Shown: positions 31,913 to 43,555 of the stretch, in pieces
Position numbering within the stretch: position 1 is the first letter of the stretch
Layout of the letters: the number at the start of each line of letters is the position of its first letter
Assembly: GCA_025618425.1 (NCBI GenBank)
Contig: CM046833.1
Location: 30,621,180 to 30,685,179 of the forward strand
DNA: 64,000 bases
DNA from: Heliocidaris tuberculata
Taxonomy: Eukaryota; Echinodermata; Echinoidea; Camarodonta; Echinometridae
Direction of reading: 5' to 3'
Made by a program: the position numbers and the translations under genes
Notes under the pieces: generated by a model
Told to the model about the DNA's origin: nothing
Seen by the model: the letters and a program-made list of their open reading frames with translations, nothing else
Databases searched by the model: none

Positions 31913-32208
31913 TGTATATGGTGAGTGTTCATTGTTGTGCTAATGAGATTCCATGGGAATGATGTGCTGTAGCAAAACATGGCTGTACCAATACTAGGCA
32001 ATGGAGACCGAGGGAAAATCCAAAACTGATTCCAGAAGCATGACCAGTGTTCCTCACTGACTAAAAGCACATCCACCTGATTTCTGGCAGTCAATCCAAA
32101 CATTTAGTACAAGAATGAAGAAATAATCACAAATCAAAAGGGGTAAAATATGAACTAAAACAGGAGCTCAAGTGGAGGGGCAACCGACTAGGCGCACACA
32201 ACTCCTTA

Positions 32209-32545
32209 CATTTGGTCTAATAACCATTTGGTCCATTATCAATTGTCTAATAGCCATTTCGTCTAACCATCAAATGGTCTAAACCCAATCGGTCTAATAT
32301 GCCTACCTATTTGGTCTACACATCATTTGGTCTATTTGTCAGTTAGTCTAACCTCAGTTGGTCTATAATCATTTATTTATTTATTTATTTATTTCCACAT
32401 AAAAAGAACACATGATACATAATATTTAGTCAACACCCATTTAGTCTAATAACCATTTGGTCTAATTGTCATTCGGTCTAATAGCCGCCTGGTCTGATTA
32501 CCATTTGGTCTGATTATCATTTTGTCTAATGACCAACTGGGCTAA
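32209..32545. repeat. Foldback left inner array, resumed
   Basis: CATTTGGTCTAATAACC-type units continue on the far side of the LINE in the same orientation as 27481-28138, showing the LINE target was this array. Confidence 0.85.
32371..32425 (-). mobile_element. Very short LINE 3' tail inserted in the array
   Basis: On the minus strand it reads TATGTATCATGTGTTC, TTTTTATGTGGAAATAAATA then more AAAT units, a typical LINE 3' terminus. Array units flank both sides, so this is a second, extremely 5'-truncated insertion. Confidence 0.55.
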
Positions 32546-33261
32546 TTTCTTGTTTTCCCCCTACAATACTACTCTAGGGGCTTTGACTAAACAGTCAGGC
32601 CTAGGTTCGGCGCACCGGCCGAAATTTTCAAACTTTTTTGCCGTAATTGTATTTTTATGTTTTGTTGTTGTTGTTGTTGTTGTTTTGTGTTGTTGTTGTG
32701 GTTTTTTTTTGGGGGGGGGGGTCGGGAGTAAAAAAAAAAAAAGAGGGGGGGAGGTGACCTCATGGAGCATGGCATGAATTAATTACAAGTGCTTAATTGA
32801 TTATCTAGTGAATAAATCGATTAATGTATTAATCAATTAATATTTTAGTGAATTTTAAATTGTTTAATTGCGCTTTGCTTTTATCATATTGTTTTCTATC
32901 CTTTCATTTCTTTCGCTATCTTCTCTTATATACATGTATATATCTTTATCCTTCTATCATTACTCTATCTTTCGTTATGTTATTCCTTGCTTTTATCCTT
33001 TCATTTTCCACCTTCCCTTATAGTTGTGTTATTCTTTAATTCCTTCTCTCACTTTTTCATTTTTCTCTTTCTCTCTCTATTTTGCATTATTCTTTCTTTT
33101 TATCTTTCTTTTTTTTTTTTTTGCTTTTCATCTCTAATTTCGTTTTGTTATTCTTTTTCTTTCTTTTTTTTTTGGGGGGGGGGCAATTTTTTTTATAATC
33201 TTCTCTTCCATCTTTCGCCTTAGTTTTCTTTGTCCTGCTACCATTTCTCTCTCTCCCTCTT

Positions 33262-33292
<31 letters not shown>

Positions 33293-33470
33293 ATCTTTAC
33301 CTTAGGCCTATACCAACTACCTTTTTCAACATTTTGCGAGCGAGTGAAGAGAGGGGTCAAACATTATTACAATGGATTAAAATGTGATCTCTTCTAAAAA
33401 ATATATATATTGTATATAATCATTAAACCAAATTATATGAAACGTGTCTACTCAAAAAGAGTTCAAAAAT
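32546..33470. other. Foldback centre: low-complexity, no gene
   Basis: Pyrimidine-rich sequence with GTT repeats, a G-run (32711-32721), an A-run, and (CT)n at 33246-33292. No coding sequence was recognised. Confidence 0.5.
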
Positions 33471-33672
33471 TGCCAAATAGACCAAATGGCTATTACACGA
33501 ATTCACTATAGATCAAGTGGTAATTAGACGAAATGACAATTAGACCAAATGGTAATTGAACGAAATGATGATTAGACCAATTTTGGTTATTAGACCAACT
33601 GATATTGGACCGAATGATGTTAGACCAATTGGCTATTAGACAAACTGGCTGTAGACCAAGTGGCAATAAACA
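33471..33672. repeat. Foldback right inner array (inverted)
   Basis: ATTAGACCAAATGGTAATTG-type units, the reverse complement of the left inner array, about 12 units. Confidence 0.85.
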
Positions 33673-33679
33673 CTTTATT

Positions 33680-34100
33680 TTTATTTTTAATCAAAACAAC
33701 ATGCAGCGTGCGCCGTATAGTGTAGGCCCTCTACTATTACCTTTGATTATCACTAGATTGAAACGATAACGTGCAGGGTTAAGGCATTTCTCAGCCTTAA
33801 ATATTTCATCATTAAAAATCTCGTGAATACAAAAAGTATTATTAACCATATCAGACATCTGAGCAATGTAATTTTTACATTTTATTGCCCGGCTTTGACA
33901 AGCCAACAAAATCGCCCGGTTTCGAAAGTCAATCGGATTTTGCGTGTTAAAAAGGCCTAGCCGGCAATAAATTGTATTCTTTACAATATTTTGGAGTTCG
34001 CTCTAGATGTCTGATTTTGTTAATAATAGTGATATGGACTGGCTACTTTCGGGGGATACAACATTAATTGCCCTCACTAGAATCGTATTAATTGCTGTTC
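33680..34100. repeat. Dispersed repeat, first copy
   Basis: Shares GCAATGTAATTTTTACATTT, GGTTTCGAAAGTCAAT, GAGTTCGCTCTA and GACTGGCTACTTTCGGGGG with 45150-45415, same orientation. It lies inside the foldback element, before the right outer array. Confidence 0.65.
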
Positions 34101-34225
34101 TATGTAGAGATCAATGGATTATTTTAATTTTTCTTGCCATTGTTCAAAGCTTTTGATCAGCTCCTCGACCCCTCGTCTCTGTAAACTAATCATAAAAAGG
34201 GAAACCACTAGTAAACCAATAGTTT

Positions 34226-34640
34226 GATTTATTTTTACATTTGCGATTGACATGTTTTTACATTTGTGGTTAAGGGTGTTGTAATATTTTAGGGATTTTA
34301 ATGGTCAGGAAAACTTCACACACAGGCATACACGCGCACAAACACATACATCTCATAATAACTTATCTCACATGGGTGCAGTATGCAAGCAATGAGTTTT
34401 TACATTTGTGGTCGACATGTTATGACATTTGTGGTAAAAATGGAAATTTTTACATTTGTAGGCGAAATGTTTTGACATTTGTGGTTAAACCGATTTTTAC
34501 ATTTGTGGGCGATTTTTTTTTTACATTTGTGGTTATTTTTACACTTGTGGTTGACATGTTATGACATTTGTGGTTATTTTGACATTTGCGGGTGAAATGT
34601 TTTTACATTTGTGGTTGATTTTTATATTTGTGGGCTCTAC
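34226..34640. repeat. Foldback right outer array (inverted)
   Basis: TTTTTACATTTGTGGT-type units, the reverse complement of 27170-27430. They are interrupted by about 125 bp of unrelated sequence at about 34268-34395. Confidence 0.85.
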
Positions 34641-34679
34641 AGGCCCCTCACTGGATGGACTCACGCTACGCCAGTGTTC

Positions 34680-37045
34680 ACAGTAATTGTATTTCAAAGG
34701 CAGGGTGGTCATTTACATCAAAAACTTATCCTACCGAAATACTGATCTTATAACTTTAAACAGGATATTATGGTGCTTTATCCAGCAGTAATACTCTGTC
34801 ACTTTGAATTATTCATCAGGATGATCAGTGGGTGAACTTTGCTCAAAGATTAATGGGACGGCTTTGTAGATAATTATTTCAGTCATGTTGACCTTGTATG
34901 TATCCACGCAGGGGAGGACCCAGGCTTTTGAGGGAGAGGGAGACAAAAATTCAGAAAATGTTATGACAGGCAAAAGAATGAATAATGATAACAACAAAAA
35001 CATTTTTGGGTTGTTTACACGTAAGGTATAAGACTTTAACCCGTTGACTACTGAATTCTCTCACTCCCATAAGCTTAATACAGGCATCACCCGGTTCCCG
35101 TAGGCAACGACGGGGCAGGGGTGAGGGCCTGTTGTGCACCCCTTTTAATCCGCCATTGTATCCATGCATGAGAACAGATTGCAGAATGATGAATGACAGG
35201 AAGGTATTAAAATATTTGATCATGCAGCTATGTATATCACTTAATCCTGAATGTTTAATCTCTGCTTGACATTAGGTGGGTCACAATCGAGTCATGTGCC
35301 CGTGAATGATTGCCACGTCTCGTTTTCTGCGAGAATCTCGGCACCTTTTTCATGGCTTTTTACAGTACCGGCTGATAGCGCCATTGCGAAATGCTCAAAA
35401 CACTTCAAGAATAAAGGCGGTGAAATATTTGGTTAGAGTTTTTACCAACATTATGATGACGATATGCAAGCTTTAACCAGAAGGGTTAACCGCATTATGA
35501 TTACCCCCGACCGATCAAACTTTGCGGTATCAAGAGGGATGATACCCTTAAAACAAAAGTCCAATGAATAATGGCATGAAATCATACAAACAATATGACG
35601 TCGTTAAATCTCTGTCAATACTGAAAAACAAAAATTAACAAAAGACGGGTATACGATGTGCTTCTCGGTAATGTGGTTAATGGAGTCATGGATAAATACG
35701 ATTTTTGCTTCCAACCAAATATAAAGCTAAACTCTTTTACCTAAAAATAAAAGTTGAATAAAGAGTTTTTGGTTAGTAGCAATAATCATATCACAAACTC
35801 TCTACCACCTCTACAGATTAATACAGACTAATACAGACTAATACAGACTATAATTTTATAGATTTAGCCTGAAAAAGCCCATTAATATTTATAATATAGC
35901 GGCATTTATGACATACTGGCTCCATGTAATTTAGTATAATATGCGGGTTAACTTACATCGATGCCTACCTCGTGTGTACTTTAGACTAGCAGATATGGAT
36001 GTTATCGAGTTTTATGATAATTAAATTCATACCGTAAACTATGAATTATTGATCCCATTTCCCTTTCATTAAACGCGGAAACTAAGATGGAAAGTGGGTG
36101 AACAAGCTAACAGCATATACAATGCCTCACCGGACCCTTTAATTATAATCGCTTTTGGATTGAGGGAAAGACCGCCTGTAATAGTTGGCTGTACCACTTA
36201 TTTATGGTGATACGAAGAGATATCGCATTTAGTTAATAGGTGTCTGGCGATGTCTTCAAAACAATCTGTTTCTTTAATCAGTCGCTTGATTGCAGATGTG
36301 ATATAAGGCAGGTTGAATCCATCTATGTCTGTTTGTGTCACTATCTCCCCCTCCCCCCCCCCCCTCTCTCTCTCTCTCTTTATCTCTTCCTCTCTATAAC
36401 TCACTCCCTCCCTCTGGTTCTTAATGAAGGTGTTATGTTGTTGTTGTTAATTTTTCCATTATCTTTTATCTCATTTCATACTATGACCTAGTTAGCATGG
36501 TTAGATCTCCAAATAAAATAATTGAGCCCTCCCATCAATATTTCTCCCCCCCCCCTCTCCCTCTCTCTCCCTCTTGCTCACCCGCCATCCACTCTTTCTC
36601 TCTCTCTCTCTCTCTCTCTCTATTTATCTCGTTTCTTTTCTCTCTTTTCATTTCTCTCTCCAGATTTAACACACGGTAATTGAACAGGGAAAACATAAAT
36701 ATTTTCAACACTTGAAAAGGATGAATACGATATGATGACTCCGATCCGTAATTCGATTGAAACAGTCCTGTTAATGTGTGATATTGATGTTAACTGACAA
36801 ATCTATCGCCCCATAAACGGTACAATAACAGGCTCCCCCAGTGGTGTAAAATCGAATTCTTCGGCCCGTATTCTGCTAAAATTTAAACCCAACCCTGGGT
36901 CTAAAGATGAGTTTTAACAAAGGAAGTTAGAATGAGGTCTAACGTTTTCCTTTTGTTAAACATGACTACGTCGCCTTATTGTCGTCTGAATGTCGTCTGA
37001 GTCTGAAGAAGAAAACAAAACCAAAAAACTATGGTGTCTTCAAAC
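34680..37045. other. No confident gene; one weak terminal exon and CT tracts
   Basis: It contains a 10-bp tandem repeat (TAATACAGAC, about 35815-35850) and CT-rich tracts at 36347-36405 and 36548-36660. The only exon-like sequence is 35276-35436. Confidence 0.4.
35276..35436 (+). CDS. Weak candidate terminal exon
   Basis: After a CTTGACATTAG acceptor, 161 bp stay open to a TAG. They encode GSQSSHVPVNDCHVSFSARI...KCSKHFKNKGGEIFG, a non-repetitive composition unlike the surrounding DNA. No upstream exon, family or poly-A signal was identified, so this may be chance. Confidence 0.2.
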
Positions 37046-37054
37046 GGAATTGGC

Positions 37055-37165
37055 CAGTCATAAGGACCGCTATTCATAAGGACCACTTATTCATAAGGAC
37101 CGCTATTCATAACGCGTGTTAAATGAATAGCGGTTTTCTATGAATAGCGTTCCTATTGAATAGCG
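37055..37165. repeat. Short direct and inverted repeats (GCTATTCATAAGG)
   Basis: GGACCGCTATTCATAAGGACC recurs three times within 60 bases, followed by the inverted forms GAATAGCGGT, GAATAGCGTT and GAATAGCGAG. Confidence 0.8.
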
Positions 37166-37169
37166 AGCA

Positions 37170-38500
37170 GACCCGGTTTCATCAAAGGCCTCCACATACA
37201 GGCGTGCGTTCGTGCGTGCGTGCGGCATGGGTCTAGGCCAAGACTTCTCTGTAGGCCTGGAAGTAGGATCGATGAGAAGTACATGCATGCGCCCTGAGCT
37301 AACATTTGTAATGTGGCAGTATAGCAACGTGTTGACTGAGTTGATGCGACAATAGATTCTGAAAACGAGCGAATAAATACCGGTTTATCAAACAAGAACT
37401 GTTTTAATTCCAAAGCCAAATCCATTTTGGCAATAAACTAATATTTATTGTTTTAAAAATACATGTAGGCAATCATGCACTTCCAGGGAAGAAATTATTG
37501 CGCAATTGCTGCAATGCAGCAATGTCTATACCCTGTGCCCACACCCCATATTTTCTTGAGAATTTTTTTCTCGGGGGTAATAAAATAACAACTGCGTTGA
37601 GCCTAGCAGTTACATCGATCTTGAGAGAAGTCATTATGGTTTCGCCTCCTCGACCATTCCGTAAAGTGGTCATTCTGGAAAGAGGCTAGCTTAAACTGAT
37701 AGATGCAAAGAATGATATTATTCATGTCTTCCTCTTTCGCGGCCCTTAACAATAAAGGATTATTCTATACCAAGATTATCATTATGAGTCAGTACGCACT
37801 CTCTTTAAAAAAAAAAAACATACAGTGATTATATCTCTCCTTCCGTGAATATCAATGTTCAAAACCAATAGTATGAGTCAATACGCACCTCTTTTTAAAA
37901 ACATACATCGATTATACCTATTCTATCGTGAATATCAATGTCACCCACCAACAACTAACAATTACCCCTTTTCAGTGTTGACAAAATAAAAATGAAATAG
38001 GAACTAGAATATTCGTAAACGACCTTGTTCTTTTTTCCCCTTTAAACAGCAGTTACTGTATCAACACAGATATCACATTCTAGGAATTGCTGCTTTTCAA
38101 AATAGCTTCATTTATTATGATGGGGGACCTAAAGCTACTCACTTTGTTTCCAGCGGCTAAAAAAGTCTCTCTTTTTGAATGATTTATGCGTATTTCATTT
38201 ATATAACTTGCTTCTACATACACCGCAATTAAATCCCTAGGAAAATTTTCAATATTAAACATCCATTTTCAAGTTGATGTCGATGCCCATGTCGAATTTT
38301 GTTCGGCAACATGAAAGGTCCTAAACCATACGCACACGTAATAAATGAATGCAAACCTTGATTTTGAAGATGACTGGTGTGAATTTCACCCCGTTTTCCA
38401 AATAGTGATAAAACGCAAAAACGAAAGAAAATTACTCATTCTTTTTGGCAAACGTAAATGATAATCTCATTGCTCAGTCACTTCAAAAGTTTGGCGCAAT
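37170..38500. other. No gene recognised
   Basis: Short (GCGT)n near 37204. ATAC-type duplicated sequence GAGTCA(G/A)TACGCAC occurs at 37785 and 37876 with similar following bases. No exon evidence. Confidence 0.4.
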
Positions 38501-38504
38501 AAAC

Positions 38505-39345
38505 GCGTCGCATAATAGAGTGCTAGCGAGGTATTTGTGTAATAAGCACATGAATGGTAGATTTCAGCCAGGGATTTCAGCATGACAGCCACATAACCCA
38601 GATACTTAACAAGCCCCTCTATTACATGTATGTCTTGTCAAACAGGTGCAGATAGACAATGGATGTGTTTACATAATCCTCAAAATATCATTTGACTGCT
38701 TTTGAGAAAGCAATACAATTTTCACAATTTAATAAATAATTACTGAAATGATTACTGAAATGATCATTTGATACCAAATTGCACCCCAAGAAAGTTACAA
38801 TACTCAAAATTGTACTATTAAAATTTGATCAAATAATGCAAAAAAAAAAAAAAAAAAAAAATTCTCTACATCCATAGCGTTTTGGGCAGCAAAGCTTGGT
38901 TTAGGGGCACTTTAGTGTTTTTTAAGGGGCGTGTTACACCCTATTCGCGATGGAAATTTTTGTCATTTTTTATATTTTTGTAATTTACATCCACACCTCT
39001 TCCTTCTGCCAAAATTTGATTCCCAGGCCTTAACGGGAAAAATTTCCCCCAATTTTTAGGGGCGGTCTGAAAACCCATCCCGTCGGAAAATTTTTCAGTT
39101 TTTGTGTTTTGGTAAAGTATAGTCAAACACTTTCCTTCTGACAAAGTTTGGCACATATGTTAGATGGGTTGAAATCGACCCGACTTTGGGGCCCGGGGGG
39201 GGGGGGGGGGGCTCTGGGGGCCAAACCCGGCGGCTTCGTTCGAGCTGAAAAGCTTTTTTGATGAATGACATGGATGGTCTAAGTAAGTTTAAGGCGTCAA
39301 ATCTCATATGTAAAATGGGATGACTATTTCGGGACAGGCTCCCAG
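38505..39345. mobile_element. Partial copy of the GGGAGCCTGTCCCG palindromic element
   Basis: It shares GTTTACATAATCCT, TTTGAGAAAGCAAT, ACCAAATTGCACC and the terminal GACTATTTCGGGACAGGCTC with the element at 40228-41738. Only one complete arm and the centre are present. An A-run (38840-38861) and a G-run (39197-39213) sit inside. Confidence 0.7.
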
Positions 39346-39349
39346 ACTA

Positions 39350-40225
39350 ATAGTTCATTATTCATTAACTATTATAACATCAAATCCTTATTCTGTGTGT
39401 CCCGCGAGAAAGAAATGATTAAGCATATAACACCCAACCAAGAACATACAAACTTGTCCATTTTCTTTTTGTCCCCGCTCCTTTCCAATCTTTCGACCTG
39501 GATAGTCATATAGTGGATATGATACTGGCTCTTAACTGGGAGAGGCATCGAAAGAGCTTTTTTTAATCAAGCTCGAACAAAGGATCAAGGTAGGCCTAAA
39601 AGAAAGTATACCTTTGACACTAACGACGCATATTCAAAAAAAAAAAAAAAAAAATACTTTAAACCTGTCCACCTATTCCGGTGTACTGCTGCTACTGCAA
39701 ATACCATAATTGCATAATCTCTTCTATATTGGCACATAATGGTTCAGAAAAAAATAATAGGCTTAAAAATGACCTGTACATTAAGTACTTTTTGAACTAT
39801 AGTTAATAATATACATTGATTATCACTACACCAATACATATTGCATACATAAATTTAATTCAGAGCCATCTGCTCAATAATGTATTAACGCGCAATAATT
39901 GACAAAGCAGAATCATTTTTATTCAACATGAAACAGAGTATACAGTGTGATTAAATAATTTCCAAGTTCCAATATTATCCATGCAATTAAAGGTAATTAA
40001 ATGATTCCAAGTTCCAATAATATCAATGTAATCAAATGTAATCAAATATTTCAAAGTTTCAATATTATCACAAAGAAAATATATTGCCAGCAATGACTAT
40101 AAATAAACTACCTACACTGGCCTGGTCATTGGTGTGTACACACACCACTAAAAAGAGATACCCGCTCTAGAGTCCAGGTGAAGAGTTCATGAGGACAACC
40201 TTCTCTTTGAGTCCACTGATAATAG
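39350..40225. other. Spacer between two copies of the palindromic element
   Basis: AT-rich with short repeats of TTCCAATATTATC/TTCCAATAATATC around 39970-40070. No gene was recognised. Confidence 0.4.
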
Positions 40226-40227
40226 TC

Positions 40228-41738
40228 TGGGAGCCTGTCCCGAAATAGTCACCCCATTTTACCCATAAGATTTGACCCCATAAAGTTACTTAGACCATCT
40301 GAGTCATTGACAAAAAGGTTGTCAGCCTGACCGTAACCGCCGGGTTAAGCCCCCAGGGCTCCCAAAAGGGACCCAAAGTCGGGTCGATTTCACCCTATCT
40401 CACCCATGCACCAAACTTTGTCAGTAGGAAGTAGTATGACTGGACATAAAAAACTGACAAAAATTTCCGTCGGGATGGGGTGTCAGACAGCCCCTAAAAA
40501 TTGGGGTAAATTTTTCCCCTTAAAGCCCAGAGACCAAATTTTGTCAGAAGGAAGAGCTATGGATGTACATTCCAAAAATATAAAAACTGACAAAATTGTC
40601 CATCGGGAAGGGGGTGTCAGACCCCCTGAAATGAAAACCCCAAAGTGCCCTTTGACAATGCTTTGCCCCCCAAAATGCTCTGTATGGAAAGAAAAACCAT
40701 TTTCTTACCTTCTGACTATGATAATTCAAAAGCGTTTCATTCAATTCACTTTAAAAAGTCATAACATAATTTTGAGTATAGTAATCTTCTTGAGGTGCAA
40801 TTTGGTGTTAATTGGTATTTTGGTTAATAAGTAATTACATTGTGAAAAATGTATTGCTTTCTCAAAAGTAGCCAAAAAATATTGTCAGGATTATGTAAAC
40901 ACAGCCATTGACCATCTGACAAGGCATAATAGAGAAGCTTGCTTGGTATCTGTGCAATTAACACATGAATAGTACATTTCAGCCTGGCAGTCACATACCA
41001 CAGATACCTGAAAAGCTCTTCTATTATGCCTTGTAAAACAGGTGAAGATACACAATGGGTGTGTTTACATAATCCTGACAATATTTTTTGGCTACTTTTG
41101 AGAAAGCAATATTTTTTCACAATTTAATAACTTAATAACCAAAATACCAATTAACACCAAATTGCACCTCAAGAAGATTATTATACTCAAAATTATGTTA
41201 TGAAAATTTAAAGTGAATTGAATGAAACGCTTTTGAATTATCATAGTCAGAAGGTAAGAAAATGTTTTTTCTTTCCATACAGAACATTGGGGGGGGGGGG
41301 CAAAGGGCACTTTGGGGTTTTCATTTCAGGGGGTCTGACACCCCCTTCCCGATGGACAATTTTGTCAGTTTTTATATTTTTGGAATGTACATCCATAGCT
41401 CTTCCTTCTGACAAAATTTGGTCTCTGGGCTTTAAGGGAAAAAATTGACCCCAATTTTTAGGGGCTGTCTGACACCCCATCCCGACTGAAATTTTTGTCA
41501 GTTTTTTGTGTTTTGTAATGTCCAGTCATACTACTTCCTACTGACAAAGTTTGGTGCATGGGTGAGATGGGGTGAAATTGACCCGACTTTGATTTCCCTT
41601 TTGGGGGCTCTACGGGCTTAACCCGGCGGCTACAGTCAGGCTGACAACCTTTTTGTCAATGACTTAGATGGTCTAAGTAACTTTACGGGGTCAAATCTTA
41701 TGGGTAAAATGGGGTGACTATTTCGGGACAGGCTCCTG
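40228..41738. mobile_element. 1.5-kb near-complete palindrome (foldback MITE)
   Basis: The left arm starts GGGAGCCTGTCCCGAAATAG at 40228; the right arm ends with its complement at about 41735. The arms of about 700 bp match throughout (for example TTGACAAAAAGGTTGTCAGC, AACACAGCCATTGACC-like and GGCATAATAGA), leaving a loop of only about 45 bases near 40957-41000. Overlapping open frames (up to 142 codons) on opposite strands of the arms are mirror images and not genes. Superfamily unassigned. Confidence 0.8.
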
Positions 41739-41867
41739 GCCTATAAGATGCATGAAGTAACCAATGTATGAAGTAACCCGATGTGTGAGGTGACGGGCGA
41801 AGTCTGACCGGTGTGTCCCTGACCCGCAACTTTATGAACTTGAGTTGAAGACTATCAGTTAGCTACG

Positions 41868-42095
41868 ATGTCTGGGTATATCGACAATGTGCAACAATCC
41901 AACGATGAATTAGGACTACGAGCCAGTAAGTGTCTACAAGTGACTACGAGTGACTACGAGCCCAGCTCGTCCAGTTCAGGTGAAAACAATAATGCAAGAA
42001 GATCGAGGCGAGGGCTGATGAGGCTTTCTACCACTGCCTGTACTGCCTGTAACCTGCCGTTAGGGAAAAGTCTGCTATGCCAGCAGCTTGCATAG
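41868..42095 (+). CDS. Weak candidate small ORF or first exon
   Basis: Starts MSGYIDNVQQSNDELGLRA, then meets GCCAGTAAGT (donor-like, 41925). If unspliced it continues through a Ser run and NNNARRSRRGLMR to 75 residues. The codon make-up looks less biased than nearby shadows, and it starts 130 bp after the palindromic element. No family recognised. Confidence 0.2.
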   Translation: MSGYIDNVQQSNDELGLRASKCLQVTTSDYEPSSSSSGENNNARRSRRGLMRLSTTACTACNLPLGKSLLCQQLA

Positions 42096-42247
42096 CCTGC
42101 AACAATCACCTTCTTGGCGGCCTACACTTCCTATCAATCAGCCAACATCAGACAAGGTCCGACTCTCTTGAGATCTCCAAAGCAATCTGACCAAACTCAA
42201 AAAACTCTAACCCACAATGATTCTCTCAATACTCTACTCCTGCTCCA

Positions 42248-42372
42248 CCCAAAATTCTTCTTACTCCCCTAATACTAAACCCTCTATACAAAATTGCCCC
42301 ATCAAAATTCCTTTTACTCCACTAGTATTAAACCTTCTATATAAAACCACCCTATCAAAATTTCTTCTCTCT
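42248..42372. repeat. Two-and-a-half-copy ~57-bp tandem repeat
   Basis: Units with TCAAAATTCCTTTTACTCC and TATTAAACC(T/C)TCTATA.AAA recur, pyrimidine-rich. Confidence 0.6.
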
Positions 42373-42629
42373 CCACATACACATACACACACAAAAACAC
42401 CGTCCCAATTTCAACACCAAAGTTTGCTCACCTAAGACTAATAGTGCCTACATTGCTTGGCTGTACATCCAATTCAATTTAACAGGCCTACTACATTCTT
42501 TGTCTATTTAACTAAACAAGGTCATGAAGGTTTAGGATGAAAGGAATGAATCACTGATGGCGGTCGATTCTGCATCACTCAATGTCAAATCAGAGTAATC
42601 ATGAAAGATTATGGTATTGATTGCCGCAG

Positions 42630-42710
42630 GTGTTTTATGAAACTGCTAAGGACGTAGAGAAGAGTGAAATCAAGCTGACAAGACCAAGGGAACAGATTCC
42701 CAACCTTTGA
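42630..42710 (+). CDS. Weak candidate terminal exon
   Basis: After TTGATTGCCGCAG the sequence is open for 26 codons to TGA and encodes VFYETAKDVEKSEIKLTRPR. Not in phase with the donor at 41925. Too short to exclude chance. Confidence 0.15.
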   Translation: MFYETAKDVEKSEIKLTRPREQIPNL

Positions 42711-43545
42711 AGGTTTTGAGGATTAACATATTGATAATGATAAGCTAACTAAAGAGAAGGGTTGAGTTCTGGTGAAGGTGGGAAAAAAAATTGTGAGCTT
42801 TCTCATTCTTTTTATGTCACTTTGGAAGAACATCACAGCAGAAATGTTCCCTGACAAAAGTGGGAAAGATTGCTTTTCATGCAAATTCCCTCATATTCGA
42901 AGTATAACTCCTTGTTAGGACCAAACATTCATGCCACATGTGTGACTATTTCTGTTTACAGTACATGTGCTTTTCCGAGTGATTGGGTCAATCTATTATC
43001 ATATTTATCATTTCTATGTATGCATGATCTGCCTTTCCCGGGACAGTTTCTTTCACAATGATTCGTATGACCAGAACTCAACTGTATCTTTAAAGATTGC
43101 GGTGCTTCAAAACCTGCTCATATGCAAACTTCAAAGTGTCGACTTCCTAGAGATTATAGGATATTCTCATGCACAAGCCCACTAACGCTCAGCCACCAGC
43201 TGGCAAAAGAGTTGATTGAAAACCTGTCTAGAATCACCGCAGACGGATGTAGCTGTTATGGGATAACGGTAAAACATGATTGAATATAACAGTGGTCCGT
43301 TACGTAAGTCATGTTAGCAATCGTCAGAGTTAGAAGCGCCTGAGGTCATCATGGTCATTGTATCAATGGCATTATTTACCAAGGGCAGCCTGATCAGTAT
43401 GAATATTGCTCTTCTGAGGGTCGTGCAGTTATTATCATGATTATTACCTATAGGAATGTCAAGTGAACATGATACACATGGGTGGAGAGGGAGAAATGTA
43501 TGTAAAACACTGGTTCCAGGGATGTAAGCACCGAAGAAGGACCGA
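42711..43545. other. No gene recognised
   Basis: Only short open frames; nothing repetitive was seen. Confidence 0.4.
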
Positions 43546-43555
43546 ACCCAGGATC

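Larger units (their letters stand above)
28139..32208 (-). mobile_element. Near-complete CR1/L2-like LINE inserted in the array
   Basis: A 4.07-kb non-LTR retrotransposon on the minus strand. The order is: 5' leader (about 32208-31913), N-terminal segment with 2A-like motif, endonuclease, reverse transcriptase ending at 28688, and a 0.55-kb 3' UTR ending CGTGGTTGCAATAAATAAATG repeats at 28139. Array sequence abuts both ends, so both borders are visible. No target duplication can be separated from the repetitive target. It is disabled by two frame changes near 31202-31214 (a 13-G run) and about 31020-31040. Otherwise the polymerase is open for about 790 codons, so insertion was fairly recent. 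Confidence 0.85.
27157..34650. mobile_element. 7.5-kb TU-like foldback element with nested LINE
   Basis: The left end TGAGGGCCCTGTAGAGCCC and the reversed right end TGAGGGGCCTGTAGAGCCC open two long inverted arms. Each arm has an outer array of ACAAATGTAAAA-type units (27170-27430; 34226-34640 reversed) and an inner array of CCATTTGGTCTAAT-type units (27481-28138 continuing 32209-32545; 33471-33672 reversed). Aligned outer arrays keep the same order of variant units. Sea-urchin TU elements are known for long inverted arms with an outer domain of short tandem repeats, which this resembles. No transposase was seen; the only proteins are those of the inserted LINE. Confidence 0.7.

Noticed and set aside
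40406..41480. Open frames of up to 142 codons in the palindrome arms
   Set aside because: The same sequence appears mirrored in both arms and in the partial copy at 39 kb; repeat-derived, no domain.
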